A stretch of 64,000 nt of DNA from Mesorhizobium sp. (GTDB lineage Bacteria > Pseudomonadota > Alphaproteobacteria > Rhizobiales > Rhizobiaceae), in NCBI GenBank assembly GCA_004020875.1, contig SAPZ01000007.1, positions 1 to 64,000 of the forward strand, written 5' to 3'. The notes under the pieces are model-generated. The model saw only the letters and a list, made by a program, of their open reading frames with translations, had not been told where the DNA came from and did no database searches. The position numbers and the translations under genes are program-made. Positions 8,550 to 16,584 of the stretch are shown piece by piece. The first letter of the stretch is position 1. Every line of letters begins with the position of its first letter.

Positions 8550-9200
8550 ATGAATTTCGACAAGGCCAATGCGGCGCTGGATTCCGTCTATTCGGCCGAC
8601 TCGCCGGAGGGGCTCTCCAAGGCCTATGCCGACTGGGCCGCGACCTATGACATCGAGACCGCCTCGCTCGGCTATCTCCTGCCGTTCCTGATCACCGCCT
8701 GGGTGGCGCGGTATGTGCCGGCGGGCGAGGGCCCGCTACTCGACGCCGGCTGCGGCACCGGCCTGTCTGGTCCGTCGCTGAAGGCGCTTGGCTATGGAGA
8801 GATCGCTGGGCTCGACCTCTCCGACGACATGCTGAAGATCGCCGGCAGCCGCCAGGCCGGCAGCAAGCCGGCCTATGGCGAGCTGAAGAAGGCGATGCTC
8901 GGCGGCCCGGTGCCCTGGCCGGATCGGCATTTTCGCGCCTTCTTCTCAACCGGCGTCTTCACCATCGGCCATGCGCCGGCTTCCGGCCTGCACGAACTGG
9001 TGCGCATCACCAAAAGCGGCGGCCACGCCATCTTCACCGTGCGCGACCAGGTTTTCGAGAGCGGCGGGTTCCAGGCGGTGTTCGATGAGCTGACGCAGGC
9101 GGGGAAATGGCGGCTGGTGGAGCAGAGCCCATGGTTCCGCTGCTATGCGATCGGCGACCCGGAAGCGCTGGTGAAGACGTTTGTGTTTGAGGTGATGTGA
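8550..9200 (+). CDS. Class I SAM-dependent methyltransferase
   Basis: A 216-residue protein with the Rossmann-type methyltransferase motifs: LLDAGCGTGLSG (motif I, about residues 63-74), the acidic LDLSDDML (motif II) and a motif IV-like FFSTGVFTIGH. It resembles small TPR-linked or Williams-Beuren-type methyltransferases found in Rhizobiales. The target is unknown. GGAGGA precedes the ATG. The gene follows the transporter permease by 57 bases and may be co-transcribed with it, but the function does not suggest a link. Confidence 0.8.
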   Translation: MNFDKANAALDSVYSADSPEGLSKAYADWAATYDIETASLGYLLPFLITAWVARYVPAGEGPLLDAGCGTGLSGPSLKALGYGEIAGLDLSDDMLKIAGSRQAGSKPAYGELKKAMLGGPVPWPDRHFRAFFSTGVFTIGHAPASGLHELVRITKSGGHAIFTVRDQVFESGGFQAVFDELTQAGKWRLVEQSPWFRCYAIGDPEALVKTFVFEVM

Positions 9201-9214
9201 ATAAGCCGGGCGCC

Positions 9215-9282
9215 AGTTCCTCGCCCCCGCGAAAGCGGGGGAGAGGTGGCCCGGCGAAGCCGGGACGGAGCGGGGGGCGCCC
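9215..9282 (+). repeat. Palindromic repeat, family B copy 1
   Basis: This is a nested palindrome: CCCCCGCGAAAGCGGGGG, then GGCCCGGCGAAGCCGGG. It is matched by an inverted copy at 9366-9430, so the pair could fold into one large structure in the 276-base gap before leuC. Confidence 0.7.
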
Positions 9283-9365
9283 TCCGCGACACCAGAGCCG
9301 CTGCAAGACAAGGCGCAAGACTGAAGGGCTCGAGGCGGTTAGGAGGCTAAAACTCCAGGCGCCGC

Positions 9366-9430
9366 GCAGGCCCCTCTCCGTCCCGGCTTCGCCGGGCCAC
9401 CTCTCCCCACTTCGTGGGGCGAGGAACCAA
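9366..9430 (-). repeat. Palindromic repeat, family B copy 2 (inverted)
   Basis: On the minus strand this reads CCTCGCCCCACGAAGTGGGG, then AGAGGTGGCCCGGCGAAGCC, closely matching the copy at 9215-9282 in the opposite orientation. Confidence 0.7.
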
Positions 9431-9476
9431 GTCGCCGCAATTGCCGAAAAGCCAAAACATTGCTATCTACGCCGCC

Positions 9477-9593
9477 ATGGAAAAGCTTTTCAGCGATCCG
9501 GCCTACAAGGGTTTCGTGCTGCAGGACAGGAAGCGCCTGCCGTCGCGTTTCTCCGCACGCGTTTGCGGCGCGCTGACCAGCCGACTTAACTGA
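9477..9593 (+). CDS. Possible 38-residue small ORF upstream of leuC
   Basis: An ATG at 9477 opens a frame starting MEKLFSDPAYKGF and ending in TSRLN at 9593. It has no clear ribosome-binding site and no recognised family. It has a few scattered leucines but no leucine run, so it does not look like a leucine-attenuation leader peptide. It may be a small protein or chance. Confidence 0.25.
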   Translation: MEKLFSDPAYKGFVLQDRKRLPSRFSARVCGALTSRLN

Positions 9594-9665
9594 CCCGACT
9601 GACGCAGTCGTCGCGCCGGACTGCCGGCGTGCTTTTCCCATTCTGATATCGACGGATTTACGCAC

Positions 9666-11075
9666 ATGAGCGCACCGCGCACCCTCTACGACAAGATCTT
9701 CGACGACCACGTCGTCGACCGCCAGGACGACGGCACCTGCCTGCTCTATATCGACCGCCATCTCGTGCACGAGGTCACCAGCCCGCAGGCCTTCGAAGGC
9801 CTGCGCATGTCGAACCGCAAGGTCCGGCATCCGGAAAAGACGCTGGCCGTGGTCGACCATAACGTGTCGACCTCGCCCGAGCGCAAGTTCGGCATCAAGA
9901 ACGAGGAAAGCCGCATCCAGGTCGAGGCGCTGGCCAAGAACGCCAAGGATTTCGGCATCGAATACTACTCCGAGAACGACGTCCGCCAAGGCATCGTCCA
10001 CATCATCGGGCCCGAGCAGGGCTTCACCCTGCCTGGCATGACCATCGTGTGCGGCGACAGCCACACTTCGACGCATGGCGCCTTCGGCGCGCTCGCGCAT
10101 GGCATCGGCACGTCGGAGGTCGAGCACGTGCTCGCTACCCAGACGCTGATCCAGCGCAAGGCCAAAAACATGCTGGTGCGCGTCGACGGCCAGTTGCCCG
10201 AAGGCGTCACCGCCAAGGACATCATCCTCGCCATCATCGGCGAGATCGGCACGGCCGGCGGCACGGGCTATGTCATCGAATATGCGGGCGAAGCGATCCG
10301 CTCGCTGTCGATGGAAGGGCGTATGACGATCTGCAACATGTCGATCGAGGCGGGCGCGCGCGCCGGCCTGATCGCGCCGGACGAGACGACCTTCGCCTAT
10401 GTCAAGGACAAGCCGCGCGCGCCGAAGGGCGCCGCCTGGGATGCGGCGCTTGCCTACTGGAAGACGCTCAAGTCGGACGAAGGCGCGCATTTCGACAAGG
10501 TGATCGTGCTCGACGCGGCGAAGCTGCCGCCGATCGTCTCCTGGGGCTCCTCGCCGGAGGACGTCGTCTCGGTGCAGGGCATCGTGCCGAATCCCGAAGA
10601 CATCACGGACGAGAACAAGCGTTCCTCCAAGCATCGGGCACTGGAATATATGGGCCTGACGCCCGGAACCAAGATCACCGATATCGAACTCGACCGCGTC
10701 TTCATCGGCTCCTGTACCAATGGCCGCATCGAGGACCTGCGCGCCGCCGCCAAAGTGGTCGAGGGCAAGAAGGTCAATCCGCGCGTCAACGCCATGATCG
10801 TGCCCGGCTCCGGACTGGTCAAGGAACAGGCCGAGGCCGAAGGCCTCGACAAGATCTTCGTCGCCGCTGGCTTCGATTGGCGCGAGCCGGGCTGCTCGAT
10901 GTGCCTGGCCATGAATGACGATCGGCTGAAGCCGCATGAACGCTGCGCCTCGACCTCGAACCGCAATTTCGAGGGCCGGCAGGGCTTCAAGGGCCGCACC
11001 CACCTGGTGTCTCCGGCCATGGCGGCGGCCGCCGCGATCGCCGGCCACTTCGTCGACATCCGCGACTGGAAGTAA
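9666..11075 (+). CDS. leuC: 3-isopropylmalate dehydratase large subunit
   Basis: A 469-residue aconitase-family protein that, with LeuD, isomerises 2- to 3-isopropylmalate in leucine synthesis. The three ligands of the [4Fe-4S] cluster are Cys350 (IGSCTNGR), Cys410 and Cys413 (GCSMCLAMN). The N-terminal [15 protein letters not shown] segment is also diagnostic. Length and content match the single-domain LeuC of proteobacteria. leuD is not adjacent, as in many Rhizobiales, where it sits elsewhere. A rho-independent terminator follows. Confidence 0.96.
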   Translation: MSAPRTLYDKIFDDHVVDRQDDGTCLLYIDRHLVHEVTSPQAFEGLRMSNRKVRHPEKTLAVVDHNVSTSPERKFGIKNEESRIQVEALAKNAKDFGIEYYSENDVRQGIVHIIGPEQGFTLPGMTIVCGDSHTSTHGAFGALAHGIGTSEVEHVLATQTLIQRKAKNMLVRVDGQLPEGVTAKDIILAIIGEIGTAGGTGYVIEYAGEAIRSLSMEGRMTICNMSIEAGARAGLIAPDETTFAYVKDKPRAPKGAAWDAALAYWKTLKSDEGAHFDKVIVLDAAKLPPIVSWGSSPEDVVSVQGIVPNPEDITDENKRSSKHRALEYMGLTPGTKITDIELDRVFIGSCTNGRIEDLRAAAKVVEGKKVNPRVNAMIVPGSGLVKEQAEAEGLDKIFVAAGFDWREPGCSMCLAMNDDRLKPHERCASTSNRNFEGRQGFKGRTHLVSPAMAAAAAIAGHFVDIRDWK

Positions 11076-11094
11076 CGGCGGCCGCGTCCCCAGA

Positions 11095-11123
11095 AAGGCC
11101 CGGTCGCGACTTCCGGGCCTTTT
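11095..11123 (+). terminator. Rho-independent terminator of leuC
   Basis: A 9-bp stem, AAGGCCCGG (11095-11103) with CCGGGCCTT (11113-11121), has a 9-base loop and runs into a short T-rich stretch. It begins 20 bases after the leuC stop and also lies just beyond the convergent gene's stop. Confidence 0.75.
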
Positions 11124-11137
11124 GCATTTTCAGCGAT

Positions 11138-11443
11138 CTATCTGCGAATGATCTCGTGAAACTCCTCGCGCCGGCCGGGCTCGTCGGCGGCGACGACCAG
11201 AGCCAGCTGCCGCTCGTCGAAGATCCTGAACCATTCGTCCCATTCGACAAGCTCGTAGCCGCCGGCGTTAATCGGACGTTCAGGACGGTCGGTGTCTTCG
11301 TAGGCCTGCTGTCCAAAAACCAGCCGCAGCATGGCTTGCGTTCCAGCCTCCGGCGAGACGTCGACGATGGCCGGGAAGCCGGCGCGCGCCGCCGCCCAGG
11401 AGCGAATTTCATCGTGATCGGTCAAAGTGATCGTGTCGGCCAT
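11138..11443 (-). CDS. Conserved-type hypothetical protein
   Basis: A 101-residue acidic soluble protein that I cannot assign to a named family. The ATG at 11441-11443 is preferred over an upstream ATG at 11512 because AGGAGA stands 9 bases before it. The protein begins MADTITLTDHDEIRSWAAAR, has a Trp/Glu-rich C-terminal half (ELVEWDEWFRIFDERQLAL) and shows no signal peptide or membrane segment. It converges on leuC. Confidence 0.65.
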   Translation of the reverse strand: MADTITLTDHDEIRSWAAARAGFPAIVDVSPEAGTQAMLRLVFGQQAYEDTDRPERPINAGGYELVEWDEWFRIFDERQLALVVAADEPGRREEFHEIIRR

Positions 11444-11607
11444 CGCAATCGTCTCCTGTGTGGCGTCTCCAGTCTGGCCGGACAACGCCGCTCCGGCAGG
11501 CCGGTTCCGCATGGCTTTGCGACGTATTTGCCGAGAGGGCTTAACCGCTTGTTTGCGCTTAAGTCCTAGTATCTCCCGTTGGGTAAGTTGGGGAAAGTCG
11601 CAGTCCT

Positions 11608-12804
11608 TTGGACACCGGTCTGCTCATAGCGCTGCTCAATCCGACGATAGCGCTGGCGCTTGGCGCTGCGTTCCTCGTGCTGTGGTGCTATCAGCGCCAC
11701 CGGCCCTACCTCGCGGTCCTGGCGGCAAGCTATGCGTTCGCCGCAGGCGGGTTCCTATTCCAGCACTTTACCCTTCCGGTCGGGCTGGCGCCGTCCAAGT
11801 TCCTCTCCAATCTGTGCTTCTGCCTTGCGGGGTCCTGTCTGGTAGGCGCCATCGTCGCGCGCCACGGCCGGCCCGTCCCTTATATCGGGATCGGCGTGCT
11901 GGCGGGAAGCGGTATGGCCGCGTTCAGCTGGTTTCTGTTCGTTCAGCCGGACCTGACATGGCGCATCCTCGTCGTCAATTTCGCGCTTGGCGGCGTCAGT
12001 CTTCTGGCCGCCGCCGAACTGCGCGTGGTGCGTGGCAATGGTCCGACGGAGAAAATGCTGTTCGTGCTGGCGTTGCTTTCCGGGCTGAACTTCTTCGTGC
12101 GGACGCTGGCCGTCATCATCGCGAACGGACCGTTCAAGAGCTACGACCAGCTCTATACCTCGTCCTACTGGACGACGGCGCTGCTGCTGCACGCGCTGCT
12201 GTCGCTGCTGATCGCGCTTTGCCTGTTCACGGCAGCGGCGCTCGACGTGATGAAGGCGCTCAAGGCGGAGACCCACACCGATCCGCTCTCGGGCATCCTC
12301 AACCGCCGCGGCTTCGAGGAGCGGTCCAGCCTGCTGCTCGATCAGTGCGCGAGGGCAGGATTTCCCGTCGCCCTGGTGCTGGCCGACCTCGACCACTTCA
12401 AGGCACTGAACGATCAGTACGGGCATGAGGCCGGCGACCGGGTGATCGCCGACTTCGCCGCGAAGCTGCGTTCCGCCACCGGCGCGCGCGGAGCCGCCGG
12501 CCGCATCGGCGGCGAAGAATTCGCCGTGCTTCTGCCGCTCAGCGACCTGGGAGCGGCAAGGCTCTTCGCCGAGGCGATCCGTACCTTCTATTCGGCCGGC
12601 TCGATCGACGGCCTGCCGCCCGGCATCAGGGTCACCGCCAGCTTCGGCGTCGCCGCCCGCTCCGGCAGGGAAGGGCTGATGCCCTTGATGCGACGCGCCG
12701 ACGAGGCGCTCTACAAGGCCAAGAAGAACGGCCGCGACAGCGTGCGGCTTTCCTACGAGAGGCCCGAAACGACGTTCGTCGCCGAGCCGCTCGCGGCCGT
12801 CTGA
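11608..12804 (+). CDS. Membrane GGDEF protein (probable diguanylate cyclase)
   Basis: A 398-residue protein with about six or seven N-terminal hydrophobic segments (residues ~1-215) and a C-terminal GGDEF domain (~230-385). The active-site motif is GGEEF in GRIGGEEFAVLLP, and the substrate segment DPLSGILNRRGFEE is intact, so it could make cyclic di-GMP. There is no RxxD motif at the expected distance before GGEEF, so product inhibition through the I-site is unlikely. The start is TTG 11608, preceded by a G-rich stretch. A close paralogue follows at 13070-14272. Confidence 0.85.
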   Translation: MDTGLLIALLNPTIALALGAAFLVLWCYQRHRPYLAVLAASYAFAAGGFLFQHFTLPVGLAPSKFLSNLCFCLAGSCLVGAIVARHGRPVPYIGIGVLAGSGMAAFSWFLFVQPDLTWRILVVNFALGGVSLLAAAELRVVRGNGPTEKMLFVLALLSGLNFFVRTLAVIIANGPFKSYDQLYTSSYWTTALLLHALLSLLIALCLFTAAALDVMKALKAETHTDPLSGILNRRGFEERSSLLLDQCARAGFPVALVLADLDHFKALNDQYGHEAGDRVIADFAAKLRSATGARGAAGRIGGEEFAVLLPLSDLGAARLFAEAIRTFYSAGSIDGLPPGIRVTASFGVAARSGREGLMPLMRRADEALYKAKKNGRDSVRLSYERPETTFVAEPLAAV

Positions 12805-12843
12805 GGCAGGTGGACACCCGCGCCTTCGTTATCCACGGGTCTG

Positions 12844-12885
12844 CGCGCTGCGCTTCGCTCCTTGCTTCGCCTGTGGATGACGATC
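12844..12885. repeat. Short dispersed repeat, family D copy 2
   Basis: It contains CGCTTCGCTCCTTGCTTCGC followed by TGGATGACGA, matching the copies at about 1462-1506 and 31843-31888. It sits in the 265-base gap between the two GGDEF genes. Confidence 0.4.
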
Positions 12886-13069
12886 GGAGGGATGGCTCGG
12901 CCAGTCGCGGAACCAAGGCGATTGCCATTGACCTCTAAGCGGCGTTCCAAATGCTCTGACGACCAGACGGGCCTTTCAGCCAATCGAAAAAGTCCGCGGT
13001 CCTTCCGCCATGCCTGGCGTTAACGTGATTTTCGCCGGTAGATGATTATCTCCCGGGCAAGGAGCAGAC

Positions 13070-14272
13070 ATGGGCAGCGCCGACTTCGTCCTGATGATCA
13101 ACATGCTCGTCGCCGGTCTGCTGGCCGCGGCGTTCATGGCGATTGCCGTGCATGGCACCGGACGCGTGTCGGCCCGCTGGCTTGCCTTCAGCTACGTGCT
13201 CGGCATGGCCTATTTCGCCATCGAATTCAGCATTCCCGCCTTCGCGGACGCCAGGTTGCCGGTCGTTGCCGCCTTTGCCGTGTTCCTCGGTGCCACCATC
13301 GCCTTCAATGGCGGGGTGGCCCACAAATATGGTGTGCGGCCGCCCTGGGTGCCGATGCTCTGCTTTCTGGTCGTCGCCTCGGTTGCCGTCTATCTGGTGC
13401 AGGACCTGCCGCGCCAGTCGTTGGCGCGGATGATGGCCTACCAGCTTCCTTATGCCGCCATGCAGCTCACCGCGCTCGGCATCGTGCTGTCCTCCCGGCA
13501 GAGGCTTGCATGGCTGGACCATGTGCTCGCGCTGGTGCTGAGCGCCAGCGCCGTGCAGTTTGCCTCAAAGCCGTTGATCGCGGGTGCGCTGGGCGGGTGG
13601 GGCGCCGACCCGCAGGCCTATGTGCAGACGGCCTACGCGCTTGTGTCGCAATCGCTTGGCACCGTGTTCGGGCTGGCGCTGGCGCTGCTTGCCTTGGCCG
13701 TGCTGGTGCGCGACGCGCTCAGCGAGGCGACCTCGAAATCGGAGACGGATACATTGTCGCGGCTGTTCAACCGTGGCGGTTTCGAGCGCCATGCGGATAT
13801 TGCCATGCGGGACGCCGCCCGGCGCGGGGTGCCGGTGGCGTTGGTGCTCGCCGATCTCGACTATTTCAAGAGTATCAACGACCGCTATGGCCATGCCTGC
13901 GGCGACCGTGTCATCGAGACATTCGCCGGCTTCCTGCGCGAAGCCGCGGCCGAGCATCATGTCGCCGGCCGTATCGGCGGCGAGGAGTTTGCCATCATCC
14001 TGCCGGGTACCAATCTTGCAGCGGCGCGGCTGTTTGCCGAAGGCGCGCGCAACGCATTTGGGGCCCTGCCGATCGAGGGCCTGCCCGCCGACCATCGCTG
14101 CAGCGCCAGCTTCGGCGTGGCGGAACTTACGGCCGACGAAGGGTTTGCCGATCTTCTGCGGCGCGCCGACGCCGCGCTCTACGAAGCCAAGAATGCCGGT
14201 CGCGACTGCGTGCGCGTGTCAGGCGCGCTCAGGCGGCGCCAAACGCCGACGATCTTCAACGGCAAGGGCTGA
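13070..14272 (+). CDS. Membrane GGDEF protein (probable diguanylate cyclase), paralogue
   Basis: A 400-residue protein with the same plan as its neighbour: about seven hydrophobic segments up to residue ~220, then a GGDEF domain with DTLSRLFNRGGFERH and GGEEF in GRIGGEEFAIILPG. As in the neighbour, the residues where an RxxD I-site should be are different (AEHH). Both domains end in a similar RRADEALY/RRADAALYEAKN stretch. The pair looks like a tandem duplication with diverged sensor halves. Its last 17 bases overlap the convergent small secreted-protein gene. Confidence 0.86.
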   Translation: MGSADFVLMINMLVAGLLAAAFMAIAVHGTGRVSARWLAFSYVLGMAYFAIEFSIPAFADARLPVVAAFAVFLGATIAFNGGVAHKYGVRPPWVPMLCFLVVASVAVYLVQDLPRQSLARMMAYQLPYAAMQLTALGIVLSSRQRLAWLDHVLALVLSASAVQFASKPLIAGALGGWGADPQAYVQTAYALVSQSLGTVFGLALALLALAVLVRDALSEATSKSETDTLSRLFNRGGFERHADIAMRDAARRGVPVALVLADLDYFKSINDRYGHACGDRVIETFAGFLREAAAEHHVAGRIGGEEFAIILPGTNLAAARLFAEGARNAFGALPIEGLPADHRCSASFGVAELTADEGFADLLRRADAALYEAKNAGRDCVRVSGALRRRQTPTIFNGKG

Positions 14273-14612
14273 GATTGGGCATCTCGCCGTCGGAAAGCCC
14301 GTACATATAGGAGCGGCCCTTGACCAGCACGGGCGGCTGGTAGCAGCCGGGCGCGCCGGGCTCGTCCGTGTCGTCATAGACGACTTCAGGCTGACCGGAG
14401 CTGGTGAATTCGGAAAGTTTCCCGGCAAGCTTGCCCTCGCCGACGATGATGCGTTTGTAGCCGGCCGCGCTGTCGATGACGAGGTTGCCGAAAGAATCAG
14501 CGTAGACGCGGTCGTGATGGCGCAACCCCGCTTCGGCCGGCGCGGCGATCACCAACACCAGCCCCGCCAGCACTGCTGCGGCAAGGCTTGCCCGCACTGT
14601 ATTCGAACGCAT
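14256..14612 (-). CDS. Small secreted protein of unknown function
   Basis: A 118-residue protein with a signal peptide (cleavage near residue 28, after PAEA) and a mature part of about 90 residues containing two possible disulfide cysteines (GCYQPP and the C-terminal SPCR). GGGAGAA before the ATG at 14612 supports the start. I recognise no family. A perfect CtrA-type box lies about 58 bases upstream of its start, so it may be cell-cycle controlled. It converges with and overlaps the GGDEF gene by 17 bases. Confidence 0.7.
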   Translation of the reverse strand: MRSNTVRASLAAAVLAGLVLVIAAPAEAGLRHHDRVYADSFGNLVIDSAAGYKRIIVGEGKLAGKLSEFTSSGQPEVVYDDTDEPGAPGCYQPPVLVKGRSYMYGLSDGEMPNLSPCR

Positions 14613-14669
14613 GTCGTTCTCCCTTGATGGCGCGGCGGATCGCGCTTCGGATTCGGTCCGAATCAGAAG

Positions 14670-14684
14670 TTAACTCTTTCTTAA
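14670..14684. promoter_or_regulatory. CtrA-like binding site (TTAA-N7-TTAA)
   Basis: TTAA at 14670-14673 and TTAA at 14681-14684 are exactly 7 bases apart, matching the full CtrA consensus of alphaproteobacteria. A third TTAA (14691-14694) follows at a 6-base spacing. The site lies in the 362-base gene-free stretch 14613-14974, 58 bases from the start of the leftward secreted-protein gene and about 290 bases from the rightward lipoprotein gene. Nothing else clear is visible in this stretch. Confidence 0.5.
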
Positions 14685-14974
14685 CCTTTGTTAAGAGGCG
14701 GTAGGCTTTCGGCGCCGCTTCTTAAGGAACATGGTTAATTTCCGGGGCAGGTTGGTGCGAAGGGTCGGCCGGTGGGAGCCGGGCCGACGCCCGGGTGAAC
14801 TTGATCTTGCCGCGCCGCATGGCTAGAGCAGTCCGTCGTCTCACAGCAACGGCAACCGCCTATCTCTTTGTTTTGACGCACTTCCGGGCGAGGGCTATGG
14901 CGAAGGGGCCGAACCTGACCGTTCGCGCTTCTCACGGATTTGCTGTAGCGTGCCGCGCACGAAAGGGACAGCGC

Positions 14975-15466
14975 ATGAGCTTTGGCCACACGGTTCGGGT
15001 GTCGATGACGATCCCGCTGCTTCTCGCGGCCGCGGCCTGCGTGCCCCAGGACAACGCACCGAAGGCGGCAAATGCCGCGTCGCCCGCGATGTCGGCTGCC
15101 GTGGCACCGCCCTCCGCCGCACCCGCGACACCAGCGCCTTCCGCAACTCAAATGCCGCAGGGATCCGCGACGCCCAAGACGCCCGCACCCCAGGCAACCA
15201 AGATCATCACCGACCTTACCGTGCCGCGATCCGGTATCGGGACGGCCACCTACAGATGCCGTGATGGGGGCATGATCACCATCCAGAATCTCGGCTCGTC
15301 GCTGCGTGTGGTCCGGCCGGACGGCGCAGCTGAGGAGTTCGCGGCCTCGCCGGCCAACCAGAGCAGCCGCTATCAGGAAGCGGCTACGCATGACGCAATC
15401 GTGATCGATGGTCGCGAGGCGCTGGTGATGAAGAGAGGATCCACCCCGCAGGCCTGCAGGAGGTAG
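14975..15466 (+). CDS. Lipoprotein with MliC-like C-terminal domain
   Basis: A 163-residue predicted lipoprotein with a lipobox (LLAAAAC, Cys at about residue 21), a Pro/Ala-rich linker (to ~residue 70) and a C-terminal domain of about 75 residues. That domain (YRCRDGGMITIQNLGSS ... SSRYQE ... ALVMKRGSTPQAC) has the order of features of MliC/PliC, inhibitors of C-type lysozyme: an early Cys, a Ser-rich RY segment and a final Cys. The MliC assignment is my inference. The ATG at 14975 is preceded by AAAGGGA, and the lipobox follows at the right distance. Confidence 0.65.
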   Translation: MSFGHTVRVSMTIPLLLAAAACVPQDNAPKAANAASPAMSAAVAPPSAAPATPAPSATQMPQGSATPKTPAPQATKIITDLTVPRSGIGTATYRCRDGGMITIQNLGSSLRVVRPDGAAEEFAASPANQSSRYQEAATHDAIVIDGREALVMKRGSTPQACRR

Positions 15467-15480
15467 CGGGTGGGCTGATC

Positions 15481-15526
15481 TTCAGATGAGGCCGGCCTGC
15501 AGACGCCCTGACCTCAATCTCAATCC
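15481..15526. repeat. Short form of MITE-like repeat, family C copy 1
   Basis: GATGAGGCCGGCCTG is followed by CCTGACCTCAATCTCAA, the two end sequences of the longer element at 39466-39607 brought together. It lies in the 296-base gap before sdhC. Confidence 0.6.
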
Positions 15527-15762
15527 ATCCGGCGCGCGATCTTGCTGCGATGCAGCGAACATTGCGCCAACTTCGAAACAGCCGCTAATCGATTGAAGCG
15601 CGCGGCCGTCAATTTGTCAGACTAAATGATGTTTCCAAAACGATTTTCCGGCTTTGACGCGGTGCAAAAAGAGCATTAGAAACCGCCTGTCCGGAGCCAT
15701 ATAAGAGGGCGGAAAACGCTGCTCCTCGATGGCGACATCCGGGACGCCGAACTGGGGCAGCC

Positions 15763-16185
15763 ATGAGCAAATCACCAGCCACCCGCGCAGTTGCCAGACG
15801 TGAACGGCCGCTCTCGCCGCATCTGACGATCTACCGGCCGCCGATCACGATGACGATGTCGATCATCCATCGGATCACCGGCGGCGCGCTTTATTTCGGA
15901 ACGCTGCTGGTGGCGGCGTGGCTGATCGCCGCTTCGAGCTCGCAGGCCGCCTTCGACTGGGTCGACTGGGCCTTCGGTTCGTGGCTCGGCAGGCTGGTTC
16001 TCTTCGGCTACACCTGGGCGCTGATGCACCACATGCTGGGCGGGCTGCGCCACCTCATCTGGGACACCGGCGCGGGACTGGAAAAACATACCGCGTCCAG
16101 GATCGCCTGGGCGACGCTCGCCGGCTCGATCGTGCTGACGCTCCTGATCTGGATAGCGGGCTATGCGGCAAGGGGAGCTTTCTGA
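15763..16185 (+). CDS. sdhC: Succinate dehydrogenase cytochrome b556 subunit
   Basis: A 140-residue membrane anchor of complex II with three hydrophobic segments. It shows the family's [24 protein letters not shown] start and the heme/quinone region [13 protein letters not shown]. Its stop overlaps the sdhD start by one base (TGATG), opening the operon sdhC-sdhD-sdhA-DUF3052-sdhB. It anchors SdhAB to the inner membrane and helps bind heme b and ubiquinone. Confidence 0.95.
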   Translation: MSKSPATRAVARRERPLSPHLTIYRPPITMTMSIIHRITGGALYFGTLLVAAWLIAASSSQAAFDWVDWAFGSWLGRLVLFGYTWALMHHMLGGLRHLIWDTGAGLEKHTASRIAWATLAGSIVLTLLIWIAGYAARGAF

Positions 16186-16580
16186 TGAACGCGCACAATT
16201 CGGACATGCGCACGCCGCTGGCGAGGGTCCGCGGCCTCGGTTCGGCCCGCGAAGGGACCGGGCATTTCTGGCGGCAGCGGCTGACCGCCATCGCCAACAT
16301 TCCTTTGATCCTGTTCTTCGTCGGCTTCCTGATCGCGATCAACGGCCACGGCTACGCGGAGGTGCGGGCCGCGCTTGCGAACCCGTTTGTGGCGGTCATG
16401 CTCGGTTTGGTGCTGATCTCGCCGCTTTATCACATGCGCATCGGCATGCAGGTGATCATCGAGGATTATGTGCATGGCGAAGGCATGAAGCTGGCGCTGA
16501 TCGCGCTCAACACCTTCTTCTGCGTGGCAGTCGGCGTCGCTTCGCTGTTTGCCTTGCTCAAACTGGCATTCGGAGGCTGA
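16185..16580 (+). CDS. sdhD: Succinate dehydrogenase hydrophobic membrane anchor subunit
   Basis: A 131-residue protein with three membrane segments. The heme-ligand region [18 protein letters not shown] near residues 77-94 is typical of SdhD. The start at ATG 16185 overlaps the sdhC stop by one base, which indicates translational coupling. The end carries the GGAGG ribosome-binding site of sdhA. Confidence 0.94.
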   Translation: MNAHNSDMRTPLARVRGLGSAREGTGHFWRQRLTAIANIPLILFFVGFLIAINGHGYAEVRAALANPFVAVMLGLVLISPLYHMRIGMQVIIEDYVHGEGMKLALIALNTFFCVAVGVASLFALLKLAFGG

Positions 16581-16584
16581 CGTC

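Noticed and set aside
9477..9593. The small frame before leuC as a leucine attenuator peptide
   Set aside because: It has no run of leucine codons and no terminator/antiterminator pair between it and leuC.
11541..11565. TTAA pair upstream of the first GGDEF gene as a CtrA site
   Set aside because: The two TTAA words are about 14 bases apart instead of 7.
15614..15624. TTGTCAGACTA upstream of sdhC, fitting the loose GntR pattern TNGTNNNACNA
   Set aside because: It is not palindromic beyond the minimal pattern, unlike the site at 58901, and such loose matches occur by chance.
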